From assembly GCA_026225945.1 (NCBI GenBank), contig JAMJFZ010000818.1, positions 1,362,501-1,426,500 of the forward strand: DNA of 64,000 nucleotides, given 5' to 3'. The position numbers and the translations under genes are program-made. Below are positions 45,691-57,348 of the stretch, in pieces; the first letter of the stretch is position 1, and the number at the start of each line of letters is the position of its first letter. The DNA is from Cricetomys ansorgei. Taxonomy: Eukaryota > Chordata > Mammalia > Rodentia > Nesomyidae. The notes under the pieces were generated by a model, which was not told where the DNA came from, did no database searches, and worked only from the letters and a program-made list of their open reading frames with translations.

Positions 45691-46162
45691 AGCACCGAGC
45701 TCGTGTGGACCCACAGCATCTCCCTCCGCAGCTCAACAACAACAAGAAAAAATTAATATGAGTTACATGGGTCATTTACCAGTATAACCATCAACCGAAC
45801 CGTGCAATGAATTCTTTCCGTTGCCTGGCCTACGTCCAAATCTTCCTCCACCTACTGGGTGTGATCATTGTCAGAAGAGCAGAGCTGACTTCTCCTGTAA
45901 ATGGAAGCACACACTGTGGACTTCATCGCTGTCTGACTGTGCCCCGCCTTATGTTCTTGAGACTTGTTTGTGTTGGGGTGCTCGAGTGCATTCTTGAAAG
46001 TGTTTTCCCGCCTGGCTGATATTCCGCTGAATGGACACACCACGGTGTTTGCCAGTTTCCCTGGTGGTAGACATTTGGGCACTCTCCTGTCTTGGAATTT
46101 TTGTAGGCATTGAGTTCACCCCTGGGTAGATCAGTGGGTTCCAGTTGCTGGGTCATCTAGGT

Positions 46163-46388
46163 CAGCCGTTTTCAACCTGTGGTTCGTGATCCCTTTGGGG
46201 GTCAAACAACCCTTTCACAGGGGTCACCTAAGGCCACCTGCACATCAGATATCTATATTACGATTCATAGCAGTAGCAAAATTGCAGTTATGAAGTAGCA
46301 ACAAAAATAATTTTATGATTGGGGGAGTCACCACGGCGTGAGGAACTGTGTTAAAGGGCCTCAGCCTTGTGAAGGTTCAGAACTGCTG
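46163..46388 (+). mobile_element. URR1-type hAT transposon, copy 2
   Basis: It starts CAGCCGTTTTCAACC and ends GGTTCAGAACTGCTG, with internal CCCTTTGGGGGTCAAAC and GTAGCAAAATTGCAGTTATG. Flanks ATCTAGGT and GTTTAAGT match at five of eight positions with only transitions between them. Confidence 0.88.
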
Positions 46389-47547
46389 GTTTAAGTGAAT
46401 CTCGAGATAAACAAAGCAGCTTCCTGATGGGGTCAACCATCAGTGTTACCCTCAAACCCGCATGAGACTTTCAGATCTGCATTCTGTGAACACTTTGGAA
46501 TGTCTGTCACGGCTTCCTTGTCTCCTTTCAGCCCTTTACACGGTGGAGGGGAGCTAGGTGTGCTCTTAATTTGAATTTCTCTGATGACGCTGATATGTCT
46601 TCATGCTGTTCCTGGTCACGTGACCATCTCCTTTTTGTGAAGGGTATGCCAGACTCTTTGGATGGTTTCCGTCTCTGGCTTTCAGTGCTGAGCCTTAGAA
46701 ATCTGCAGAAAGCCCAATTTTGAGTCCTTGGCAAGTGTTACTTGAGTGATGGCTGTTGTCACTGAGCATTTCCTTGTTTTGCTTTGGAATAAGTGTTTTG
46801 TTTTATTTTGCTTCATTTTTCTTTTTATCAAAGCCTTATTGGACTTTTTTTTCCTCATCTCTTAAATCGCCTGACATTCATCTTCCCTGGACTTGTCTGG
46901 CACTAACTCAGACCAGCCAGTTACAGACTGAGACCTCAAGATAGTTTTCTATTACTACCGTGACTGATATTTCCTCTCCTCCCTTGGTCCCGTCTGTGAT
47001 TCTTGTGGTGTTCTCCCTGTGTGGGCGTTACAAGCAACCTGCTGATTCTGTCGGGTCCAGTGGCAATAAGAAGGGGGCACTGAGACAGCTGTAGTTAGAC
47101 AGAAGGACGAACAGGCGGGTGAGTAGACGGGTGGATGGATGGATATATGAACTGAGGCTGATGTTTTGGACAGTTCCTGTTTGGATTCTGGCCACATGGA
47201 AAGCAGTGTAGGAGTCAGACAGTGCATGACTGAGGCTGTCAAGTCTCTGAAGCTATGGTAGCCAGGGTGGAGTCGGGGAGGGCCGCGGGGAGCTGGTAGG
47301 ACACGGTTGATATGTGCTGCCTTTGAAGTTCCTGTCTGGGGGTGCCTGCTCCCCGACTATGCTCAAGGCAGTATGCATGGGGACAGAATTATTGTTCAAA
47401 AGATGGGGGCAGTTGGGCAAGCCAGAGATAGCAGCAGCGGGCAGAGGGAGAAGGCTCAGGATGGCAGCCTCCTGCCTCAGGACACATGGTGTGCTCGGCC
47501 TGGGTGGGGACAATCACTGCCCTTGACAAGGTTGCTTTCCTCTAACT

Positions 47548-47870
47548 AGACACGTTGACTGTTCTCCATAGCTATGGCCAAGTACCGAACAGCAGCAGCT
47601 TACAGGAGGAGATGTTGGTTTTGACTCAGGGAATGTCGTCCCTGGGGTGAGGGACCGACACTGTGGCTGGGGTGGTACAGTCTGTGTACTGGAGCTGCCT
47701 GCCGCTTGTTCCTATAACCCTCAAGGCCCACCTCTAGCAACCAGGAGGACCCAAGTCCCAAAAGCCCCCAAATGGCACTGTCAGCCAGAGACCAAGTGTT
47801 TAGACACACAAGTCCGAGGGGGCATTTCATATTCAAACCCGTGGACCTTCATATCCAGACACACCTGGGA
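47548..47870 (+). mobile_element. MaLR LTR (ORR1/MT type)
   Basis: ATAGCTATGGCCAAGTACCG, CCCACCTCTAGCAACCAGGA and GGCATTTCATATTCAAACC are in the LTR order of old rodent MaLRs. The middle piece ACTCAGGGAATGTCGTC fits loosely. Confidence 0.6.
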
Positions 47871-48155
47871 TGGCGACTGCCTGCCTCACAGGACGGAGAA
47901 GGACAAGGGTGGAGTATTGGAACAAACCACATTCGGGTGGTATTTACTCCAGAAAGAGCAAGTCCCAGGGCTTGGCTGCCCACGGAGGAGGCTGAGCTCT
48001 GCGATGGTTCTCCGCAACTTCTCAAATTCTCAGAAAGTCCCTGAGGCCCTGAGGAAGAGGCCATGTGATCAGAAGACTCTGATCAAGAGAAAAGGAGCAT
48101 TGGTGCCTCCTCAAAGGGTTCAGTGATTGCTGCCCAGACAGCAGTGTTGAAAGCA

Positions 48156-48330
48156 GATCCAGGCTCACCAGGAGCATGTGCTGAGATCCATTAAGTAATT
48201 TCTAACATGAGTATATGCTGTGATCCATTACTAATGTCTGGCAGGGACATGGGAAGAGTAAAGATCCAGGCTCATCAGAAGTGTGTGCTGTGATCCACTA
48301 GTAATGTCTGACAAGGACATGGGAAGAGTA
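48156..48330 (+). repeat. Nested tandem duplication
   Basis: GATCCAGGCTCA starts two larger units at 48156 and 48263, both ending GGACATGGGAAGAGTA. The first unit carries an additional internal repeat of ATGTGCTGAGATCCATTA versus TATGCTGTGATCCATTA. Confidence 0.9.
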
Positions 48331-48444
48331 GAATGGATACCCATGTCTGGGCAAATGGCTACCTTCCTGCATCACGCTGAAATTGTATGGCTGGAGACAG
48401 ATGCAGTACAGTATGAGTGACATGCGCAGGCCACATGTCACCAG

Positions 48445-48550
48445 GAAAGCCCGCTCTGAGGTCACTCCTGGCTCTGCCACTTGTGTTTGTGAGTGACTTC
48501 ACTGCCTGACCCTCAGTTTCTTCCTTACTCCATCCTTACGGTAAGATCAC
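48445..48550 (+). repeat. MIR fragment
   Basis: GGCTCTGCCACTTGTGTTTG and CTGACCCTCAGTTTCTTCC fit MIR. Confidence 0.5.
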
Positions 48551-48834
48551 TCCCAACACAGGGAAGTTCTTTCGGGAGTCAGTGAGGTCACCGACCCAGA
48601 ATGAGTCCCACACTGGGGGGCCTTAACAAACTTCCCAGTTTCTACCCTGGCCTCCAGGATCTGTCCACATGAGACGTGGGATGCGAAGAGGCAGGGGGAA
48701 GACTCTGGAACAGCTCGGGAACATGAATGTAGAGGGCCTGACCCAGGAACAAACCGAAATGAAACAGGAACTGAGTCACAGGGAGTTTTAAATCCCAGCC
48801 CCAGAGCTTCCGGAACCAGAACCAGAACCGGAAC

Positions 48835-49020
48835 CTTCACTGGCTAGTTCCATGAGTTTTGAAGCCAGGTGGCATGGGTTCAAAGCTCACATCTCCCTTG
48901 TCCTGGCTGTGTGATAATCCCTGTCTGTGCCTCAGTTTCCTTATCCGTAAAACAGTAGTGGTCAGTGACCATCCCCTTGGGGCTGAGCATGAGTTAAATG
49001 AGGCCCAGAGGGCACTCTGG
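48835..49020 (+). repeat. MIR SINE
   Basis: GGCATGGGTTCAAAGCTCA, GGCTGTGTGATAATCCCTG and CTCAGTTTCCTTATCCGTAA follow MIR order. Confidence 0.7.
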
Positions 49021-50204
49021 TGATTGGATACAGATGAATCTTAATGATCAGTTCTGGTGTTGAGTCCAAAATTTGCCTCCCCAAGGACCAGCGAGACCAT
49101 GTATGTAAAAAGCAAAGGCACTTTTTTTCTGCAGAGAAAAACCAGCGTGCTGGGGTCAGCGCCATGCAAGATGGCTGGCCCCAGCAGAGAATTACAGCCT
49201 CTTTTATTGAAAAAAGAAAAGGGGGTTTCCACATAGGTGAAATAGTCTGGTTTCTAGTTGGCAAACAGAGGTGCAGCTCACAAGTGCCCAAGTGGCTAGC
49301 TGTCCACATTCTTGGGCGGTACCTGGCCAGTTAGTCATTAGAGAAAACAGCTGGTGTTATGGCCTTTAGGGCTATCTGGCTGGATAAGATAATTTGCCCT
49401 TAGAGTGGGGGGTTTACTTGCCTGCAAGGTCAGGCCCAGGTCAAGGCCTGGAGCACGTACCCAAAATGGGGTCTCTGGTTTCTTCACTGGGATGAGCTGC
49501 CTCGCTTCCTGGGTAGCCCGGAAGCACACACTTGGGCTCTTTGTGGCTCACGAGAAAAATGGAAACAGACTAAAACAGGAAGCTTCCCTGCTCCTTCCAG
49601 GCAAGGTGCCTGCCCATGCTGGGGCTGGAGGGTGTCTGGCCCTGCCTGTGTCCTTGCAGTGCGGAGTACTTCATCCGGACAGATGGTGTCACCCGGGGCC
49701 GTCGCTAAGGATCACAGCAGCAGGACACCACCGCTCCCCCACCCTAATGTCCCCATAATCAGCCCAGGATCCCTGCACTCCAGTGTTTGGAAACAATTAG
49801 CCTGGTTCCATCAGTTAATACGAACACCACTGTGAATTACGGGGAAGCAGCACAGACATGTGGGGATGAGGTCACCATTGTCAACCTCTGCTCAGATAAG
49901 ACTCCCCAAATTGGGGCTGGCCACACAGGGCAGGGAGGGGCTGTGCCTCTTCAGTCAGGCAGGTGTGGGCCACTCCTCTCCCGGGCCCATGTGGTACCCA
50001 CACCTAAACACAGGGCAGAGTATGAGCCCGTCTGCAGGCCAAGGTGCTGCCTGGCTCAGATAAAGGACTGTTTGGGGACCACTGCTAAGAAGACCCTTCA
50101 TACACATGTCAGAAACATGTGCTAGAGACCAGCGGGCTTCTTCTTGGGTCCCAGCTTAGCCTGGTATGGATAGTGTGCATAACTGGATCTCTCTAAGCCC
50201 GGAG

Positions 50205-50345
50205 TTTTGTGTTTGAGACAAGGTCTCTATGTTGCCCAAGCTGGCCTCAAACTCTCTACGTAGTTCAGGCTGGCCTTGAACTCGTAACCCTCCTGCCTCA
50301 GTCTCCCAAGTACTAGAATTACAGGTCTGCCCCACCACCCCCAGT
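50205..50345 (-). repeat. B1 SINE, minus orientation
   Basis: TTTGAGACAAGGTCTCTATG, AGGCTGGCCTTGAACTCG and AGTACTAGAATTACAGGTC are the reverse of B1. Confidence 0.85.
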
Positions 50346-50934
50346 TCTATGCTTCGGTTTTCACTAAATCCCCACACGTAATGTTTTCTAAGTAGACAAA
50401 AGCACTTTACGGACGGGTCACTTTGAAACGCTGTTCCTTTTGGACCAAGGGGAGCAGCGGTGGTCTGGCTCAGGTCTGAGCTTGCGGTGTGGCTCACGGC
50501 TCCTGGCAGCTGTGCACCAGAGGCACCAGCTCCACACCCATGGATCTTTCCAGAAGCTTACAACAGAGACACTCACTTCTCCCAGGCTCTGGAGAAAAGA
50601 AGGAAGAGACCACTGTCTTCTTGTCACTGTATTCGGAAGTGACACCTATCCCTTGCACTGCGTTCTTGCCACCGGAAGGGAGTCACTGGGTCCCTCCCAC
50701 ACGTGGGCTCTGATGTGGCCACCCTGCAGCAGGAATCCGAGAGAGCTGGAAACTGTCCGCCACCCACTAAGGGACGCTCCTTACCTCAGAGGCCCTGAGT
50801 GACAAGCCTGGCGTGTCTCATCCTCTGTGATCCTCCCCGAACCCTAGGAAAAGGGAAAAGCAGAATACACGATCACCAGAGATCGATACAACACAGGAAA
50901 GGCTGAGTACCTTCGTGTGAAATGGAGAAGACTC

Positions 50935-51060
50935 CCACCGTCAGGGCACGGTGGTGCGCACTTTCACCCTGACGCTCCCGCTTGGAGGCAGAGGTAGGAG
51001 GATCTGTGGCTAAGGCCAGCCTGGACTCCATCACAGCAAGACTCAAAATGAAACAAATGG
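50935..51060 (+). repeat. B1 SINE, eroded
   Basis: TCAGGGCACGGTGGTGCGCA, GGAGGCAGAGGTAGGAGGA and CACAGCAAGACTCAAAATG. Confidence 0.7.
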
Positions 51061-52051
51061 AACGGAGGTTGGAGCTCCGAAGTCAGATGACCTGCTAAAA
51101 CTCAGGCGATGCTACTTACCAAAACAGGTTTTCCAGGAGGGTTAGTTGAGGATGCAGACACGGACCACTGGCTGCCCTGACCTTGCAAAGTGGCTTCTCT
51201 GGCGAATGGGAGCAGGAAACCAGCATCCTGGCTGGACAGGGAACCTCAAAAATAAACTGTAACTTAGTAATGTGATTTCCTTGCCTGGGGGAGTGTCATG
51301 GATTGAAGGAACAACTTCCTTGTCTGTCTGGCTTGCTCTTGTTGGGGACTGGAAGGCCCTTGATGTCGCTAGCTCTACGTCAGTTGAAATCGTGGGAAGA
51401 GAGCTGAGTCCTGACTCTGTTGGGGGTAGAGCATGCCTTAAACCCTAGAGGTGGCAGGAGACAGGCCTGTCTCCGTGGTGACTCTGGCCAGTTCTGAGCA
51501 GGGCAGCCTTCCAGATGTTCCCAGAAACCAAACCCAGAAATATTGGAGACTTAACATCCCAGTCAGGCCTGCTTTCCCATCCTAGGGCGGCCACCATTTG
51601 ACTTTCGAACCTCCTTAACTCACGATACCCTTCGAAGTCTGCTGTTCTGGCCCTTAGGGTAGATGAGGTGAAACCAGATCACAGGACAACACGGAAAACA
51701 CACGGGGAGTGCCAAGTGCCAACGTGTAGTATGGAATCTGAAACATCCTCCATGGGTTCGTGGGGCAAAGGCTGTTCCACAGCCACTGGTGCTATTCTAG
51801 AAGGTTCTAGAAAAGTGGGGTCTAGGAGGAGAGCATAGGTCACTGGAGGCATCCATGGCTTGAGGTCATAGCTGCTTCCAGTCCGGCATCTGCAGAGCAG
51901 CCTGTTCCCCCACGCTGACACCATGATGATCTACCCAAGGGCATGGATTCAAGCAGCCGTGGACTGGAAGCATGAGCCACATTAATGCTTCTGGGGTGCT
52001 TGGTCGGTGGAGAGAAGCAGCTCTGGTTCCTCATGGAAGCAGGCTCGTGGG

Positions 52052-52140
52052 GGACCCCTATGGTGTGCGTGGGTGAGTCTGGGGCATCTGGCTCCTCGGG
52101 GACCCCTATGGCGTGCCTGGATGAGTCTGGGGCGTCTCCA
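52052..52140 (+). repeat. 48-bp tandem duplication
   Basis: GGACCCCTATGG starts units at 52052 and 52100; both continue with GAGTCTGGGGC. A few differences are seen. Confidence 0.9.
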
Positions 52141-53704
52141 CAATCTGCAGTGACTCAGATTTCTTGGAAACCCCGAGACTGTGTGTTAACTGTGTGGCCC
52201 TGAGAAAAAGGCTTAACTTCTCTGAGCATCAAAAGGTAGCTTTCATGTCAGCCTCTCACACAGCTGCCACGTAGAAAATCCTCCGTCAGCAGTGGTTGCC
52301 GCTGTCACCCAGAGCTGTGCCCTGTGGGGGAGAGCCTGTGGTTCACAAGCAGGTACTGGGACATGACTCTAGGATTGAAGTCTTCACAGGCAGCTCACAT
52401 TCCGGGGAGGGGGCAGAGCCCTTCTGAAGGCTTAGGGGGACGTGAGGGACCAGTTTAGGGTAATGGCCCCCTTTGCCACCTCTGATGTCCCCTCTGGATG
52501 CATCGAGCCTTCACTCTTAGTAATCTTGGTCCTTCTTCGGTTCAGCCCAGAATACAAAGAAATAGCCCATCCTGGCTCGGTGCTGTAGGTCCGCTATGGA
52601 GAGGCACCGTGGGAGGGGGGCCGAGGCGGGTGCAGACATGCAACAGATGGTCAGACAGCCATGGCCACTGACAGTCTCAGTACTCATCAGTACCCCTGCC
52701 CATCAAGGAGAGAGGCCATATGCATGCAGTTGTGGGGGGCGGGGGGAGTGGACATAGCGTAGGGAGAATGGGTAGGTGTAGACGTTATGAATGGGTGTAG
52801 GGGATGTGGGTGGTAGATGAGGCTCTCCTCTACAGCCTGGTCTTTCTGGACCACTTGGTGAGCCCGGCACACAGAGCTGACCCCAGAGCCCCCACCCTCA
52901 CCCCGGGAGGAACTGCCTGTCATGTTTCATAGCTGCTGGCTGCAGATGGTCACATATTAAATTCTGCTCCGTCCCCCATCTGGTGGCTGCTCTGGCTGGC
53001 TGGGAGAATTCCCCATGGGCCAGCTTTGGGCTCTGGACAAGGCACTCAGCTCCCTGCCGACCCTCCGGTGACCCTCAGACAGGGCTGTGAGCCACTAATC
53101 AAGAAAGCAGACCCTTAACCACCTGTCCCACCAGTCTCTAGACCCCCCTCCCCCTTCCAGTCTGCTACCCCAGAACAGTCCCTGAGGACACAGGGCCCGA
53201 CACCCAAACCACCGAGTTCACATCTTGCCTCCACTGATGCCCCTGAGTCTCGGTTTCCACCTTCTGCGTCCTCTGAGCCTTGAGGCCATTGGGATATGAC
53301 ATTTACAGCTAGATGTCACAGACTTGACCTTGCTCATTCTTTGTGCTGGCCACTGTAAGACCCTGAGTAGCATCTCAGAGCTCTGCCCTCTCAGTGCCCC
53401 TGTTGTGACAACCAAAGTGTCCTGGAGGAGGAAGTCACCCCCACTGCGAACCAGAGTGCTCCCTGCAGGGCCTGGCATATGGGCGGCGGCACTGGTACCA
53501 TGGAGCTGTGTCTGATGCAGCCGCTGCCTGGGTTTAAGGAGATGGAACTCCTAAGGGTGCTTGGGACAGATCCTGATGCGTCACGGGCACCCAACAAACG
53601 CCGTGCTTTTCATGATATTTCTGGAGGACCTCTCTGGTCCTCCTTAGACTGGAGAGTCAAAGGCTGGATATGTGTGCGTGGCTCAATATTCATTAAACGA
53701 AACA

Positions 53705-54215
53705 CATGTGGAGGGAGCGTGGTTGGTAAAGTGCTTGCTTCACAAGCACAGGGAGCTGGCTTGGTGTCCTTAGCAATTATCTAAAAGAGCCAAGCCTGAG
53801 CTGGGCGGTGCTGGCGCACGCCTTTAGTCCCAGTACCCGAGAGGCAGAGGCAGGTGGGTTTCTGTGAGTTCAAGGCCAGCCTGGTCTACAGAGTGAGTTC
53901 CAGGACAGCCAGAGTTACAACAGAGAAACCCTGTCTCTAAAAACCAAATCGAAACAAAACAAAAAATAAAAAAGCCAAGCATGGGCAGAGACAGATTTCC
54001 TAGGGATCACTGACAGCCCGGCTAGCAAAATTGGCCACTTTTGGGTTCAGAGAGAGACCCTGTCTCAAAGAACCAGGTGGAGAATTTTTAAGAAAGCCAA
54101 CAGATGTTGACCTCTGACTGTGCATGCACTCACATGTAAGTGCACGTGTATAACCACATGCACACACAAACGAATGTGTATCCATAACACACACACACAC
54201 ACACACACACGAGGC
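53705..54215 (+). repeat. B4-type SINE split by a B1 insertion
   Basis: A B4 head (GTGGTTGGTAAAGTGCTTGC) and its tail (CCCTGTCTCAAAGAACCAGG ... GTTGACCTCTGACTG) flank a full B1 at about 53797-53970. The sequence AGCCAAGC occurs at both B1 borders (near 53789 and 53973) as a target-site duplication. The tail ends in CA repeats at 54186-54210. Confidence 0.8.
53797..53970 (+). repeat. Full-length B1 SINE
   Basis: CTGGGCGGTGCTGGCGCACG, CCTGGTCTACAGAGTGAGTT and AGAGAAACCCTGTCTCTAAA, then an A-rich tail. It is among the least diverged SINEs in the window. Confidence 0.92.
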
Positions 54216-56154
54216 AGCTACTGGCTGGAGTGGATTCCCATTCAGCCTGGTTCTTAGGCAGGAAGAGAGGGAGCTGGCCAGGAAAGAACTCGGAATGACT
54301 GTGGTCAGCATCCCCTGCCATGGTTTCCCAGCCTTGAACTGTCCTTTACCATCACCGCAAACATTGAGCACCTGCTCTGTTCCATACGGTGTTCTGGGGA
54401 CCCTCAGCACATGCGGTCCCCTGCAAAGGCTGGCAGGGGCTACTTTTCAATTTTCCCAGGGTGCAATCGAGGAAGCTGAGATAGGTGGGACTCCCCGAAG
54501 CAGAGAGGCTGCCCTGAGAGGCTGCTGAAGGTCTGGGCCAAGGACCTTTGAACTGCATCTTAAGATATGTGGGAAGTCTTAGAGGAGGTGGAATACAGTC
54601 CAAAACCTGCCTGACTAGGTTTCGAAGGCTGAGAGAGTCCCCATCTGCACCCCGCGGGGTCGCTGATCCTCCCTGGGAAGGTGCAGACACAAGCAGTACA
54701 GCCTGCCTTCTCCTTAGCTTCCCTGAACCCTCCAAGACCCCACTTGGTGAGCAGAGCCAGCTGCGCAGAGCCCCCCCCCCCCCCGTCTCTGTGGCTACAT
54801 TTTGTTCCCGTCTTATCTCACGCCCCCAGATCAATGTGCCAGATGTGTCAGAGCCCTCCTCGGCGGGGCATCTGCTGAGCCCAGGACAGGGAGGCTTCAA
54901 GGACAAGGAACTTTCCATGGGAAATCAGGGAGGTGCTACCAAGGCTCCCTCTACCATGATTCCTGGGATTGGTGGCCCTTCACCCGTCCTAGGATGACTG
55001 ATGGCCACCAGGCCACCAGCCTGGGTGACTCAAGTTGCTCGCCATCCTTCCATCTCCTAGAAGAAGGCATGGGGGGGCAGTGACCACCAGCTGCCCTCAG
55101 CTGCCCTCTGGGGCCCTACGAGGAAGACTCAAGGGCATACAGGAAGCCAACACTGGAAAAGGGGCTCTTCCCAGTGCCTCCCAAGAGGGCAGCAGACAGG
55201 TTAGGGCCAGAAGGGTTTAAATTCAAATCTGAAGCTGGACGGTGCTTTTACTTAGTTCATCAAAAGTTTTATCACACCCCGCCCTGCCAGACACTGCCAG
55301 GCTTCGTGTGTTACCAGATGTCCATTCCGATTCCCCAAAGGCAGTGTTTTTTACAAGTAGGACCATTTTACAGAAAGGGAAACTGAGACAGGGCCACATT
55401 CAGTGACTTTACCCTGGTACACCTAGCTGGGATGCAGCCAACTCAGGATCCCCCAGCTGATGAAAAACAGAATTTGACCCGAAACCTTCTGATCACGTGT
55501 GCCTGTGCCTTCCGGAGCTTTCCAGGCCTTAGGTACCCTCTGAACCCTAAGCCAGAAGTTCTAGATGTCTTAATTAAGATGTCTCTACCCCCTAGGAGCA
55601 GGTGAGCCACAGAGACCCTGCCTCCTCTCGCACTGGCTGTTTGGCAATCCTCTGAGCCCCACATTCTTCACCTAGGGTGAGTGAGACCAGCTTTGCAGCC
55701 TTGTTGATGGGGTCTGGGGTGACCGAGTCTAGAGAAGTTTCTGTCTTTCAGTTGTAAGAGACAGAAACCCGAGACCAGATAGATAGAAAAAGGAACGCAT
55801 CGCACGCCTGGTCTCCTCTGTCCACTTGGCTTCTCCGTGCTGAGGAGGAGCTCAATCACCCTTCCCCTGACTAACACCCACAGTGATGCCACTCAGAGCC
55901 AAAGCTTAGCAGCCTCAGTAGAAAGCCGGCTTCCTTCAGAGAGCAACAGTAGCCCAGTCCCAGGGAAGGGCTCTGATTGGCTCTGCTTGAGTCACATGCT
56001 CGACTTTCAGACCAATCACTTTGCAAGAAGAGCTGTCGCGGTCGCCATCCTTGCCCTACGGCCAGGGGATTGGTCTTTGTGAGGAGGAGAAAGGGGTCTA
56101 AGTATTACCGAGACCGGCTACGTAGATGGGTGGTGTCTCTCTTGTGCAGAAACT
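54216..56154. other. Intergenic stretch, mostly unique, ending in a CCAAT/AP-1 cluster
   Basis: No coding exon is recognised. A C15 run lies at 54770-54784. A MIR-like piece (minus) occurs at about 55360-55450. Long opposing frames at 54350-55000 overlap on both strands without recognisable content. Confidence 0.5.
55972..56075. promoter_or_regulatory. CCAAT-box and AP-1-type motif cluster
   Basis: Three CCAAT boxes occur in about 100 bp: ATTGG at 55976-55980, CCAAT at 56012-56016 and ATTGG at 56069-56073. An AP-1-type TGAGTCAC lies at 55988-55995. A short CpG group (GTCGCGGTCGCC) is at 56035-56046. Spaced CCAAT boxes are a promoter signature (NF-Y), but no TATA or initiator stands out. Confidence 0.3.
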
Positions 56155-56277
56155 GCGTTAGTTAGAGCTATCACGCTGCCAAGACAGGTTGGTGCCATCT
56201 TTATGTGCACTGAAAGGAGCTGCAGCCTAAGCTCCTGGGAGAATACTAGTAGGGAGAGAAAAGAGATAGGTCACTCA

Positions 56278-56645
56278 GACTCTGTGCCGTTCTTATTGCG
56301 GTAACAGAATACCTGAAAGAAGTAACTTTAAAGGGGAAAGATTTATTCTGGCTCACGGTTTGAGAGCATGGCCCATCACAGTGGAGATGGCATGGCAGCA
56401 GGAGCGTTGGGTTGCCGGTTGGTCTTACTGCATTCACAGGAGGAAGCACAGAGATGAGCGCTGGTTCTCAGGTGGCCTTTTACCTTTTTATTCAGACCAG
56501 GACTCCAGCCTACAGGATGAGGCCATCCATAGTTAGGTCTCCCCGTCCTCAGTTAACCCAGTCTAGAAACCCAGAGGCATACCCAGGCATACCCAGAGGT
56601 TCATCTTCTAGGTGGTTCTAGATCCAATCATACCTCAGCAACACC
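56278..56645 (+). mobile_element. MaLR LTR (MT type)
   Basis: TATTGCGGTAACAGAATACC, TTCTGGCTCACGGTTTGAG, CTTTTTATTCAGACCAGGA and TTCTAGGTGGTTCTAGATCC follow the MT LTR closely. A truncated second start (GTTAGTTAGAGCTATCACG) lies at 56156. Confidence 0.85.
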
Positions 56646-56928
56646 ACGTTCACATTCCCTAGTCGGTTGGTCACATATGACACCAGGTATGAGTGTCATT
56701 CCCTATAGGCAATGGAGCTTTAACTGAATTAAGATGGGGGAAGGGTCACTGCCCACCCTCTAACCCCTGCCGGTGTCTGTTCGTTCATGGCTTGACTCAT
56801 GTTTTTGTAACCTTTCGGTCCCGATTACAGCAGGAGGCAGCACATTGCTGCCTCTCAAAATTCTAACTCGCTCTTGGCCACAGTTTACCTTTTCTTCTTC
56901 TCTTTTGAAAAACTTAAAGCAGAGCAAG

Positions 56929-56930
<2 letters not shown>

Positions 56931-56975
<45 letters not shown>

Positions 56976-56990
56976 ACATACACACACACA
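56931..56990 (+). repeat. (CA)n microsatellite
   Basis: About 60 bp of CA with one CCACATA interruption at 56973-56980. Confidence 0.97.
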
Positions 56991-57151
56991 CCTCGCATTC
57001 GTCTCTCTGTGGCCTGCAGGCGCCTGGGCACCCTAGAGCTGCTGAAAGTGTCCAGCCCAGGTGTTAGAAGCACCACACAGGTTGCTTATTCAGACCCTGT
57101 TCACCTGTAAATAAATAGTTGCCAGGTTCAGATTTCATATCAAGTCTGAAT

Positions 57152-57335
57152 TAGGGGCTGGTGAGATGGCTCAGTGCATTAAGGGACTTGCCTCCAAGCC
57201 TAAAGATCTGAGTTCAAACTCCAGGACCCTCAATGGTGGAAGGAGAGAACAGATTCCCTCAAATCCGCGTCTGGCATTCTCCTGGGCCCTTGTGGCATGC
57301 ACACTCAATCAACCCATCAATGAATAATTGATTTT
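57152..57335 (+). repeat. B3-type SINE
   Basis: GGGGCTGGTGAGATGGCTCA, CTGAGTTCAAACTCCAGGAC and GGAGAGAACAGATTCCCTC, followed by a T/A-rich end. Confidence 0.8.
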
Positions 57336-57348
57336 TTTTTTAATTTGG

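Larger units (their letters stand above)
41573..46162. other. Intergenic stretch with B4 copies, a duplicated block, an L2 and a 20-bp minisatellite
   Basis: No coding exon is recognised. It contains a minus-strand B4 (41850-42190), two copies of a ~400-bp block (42290-42688 and 44652-45086), an L2 (44190-44640) and the GTGCACGGATGTATGCAT minisatellite (45574-45690). The piece 43170-43385 resembles an ancient mammalian repeat but I cannot name it. Confidence 0.6.
46389..53704. other. Intergenic stretch with an LTR, MIRs, B1s and two tandem duplications
   Basis: No gene is recognised. Contents include the LTR at 47548, the nested duplication at 48156-48330, MIRs at 48445 and 48835, a minus B1 at 50205, a B1 at 50935 and the 48-bp duplication at 52052. 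A unique segment with an acceptor-like CCTTGCAG at 49652-49659 and a short A-E-Y-F-I-R-T-D-G frame lies at 49620-49920. Confidence 0.55.

Noticed and set aside
54352..54918. 188-codon minus-strand frame
   Set aside because: Overlaps + strand frames of similar length, contains a homopolymer-encoded stretch and no family signature.
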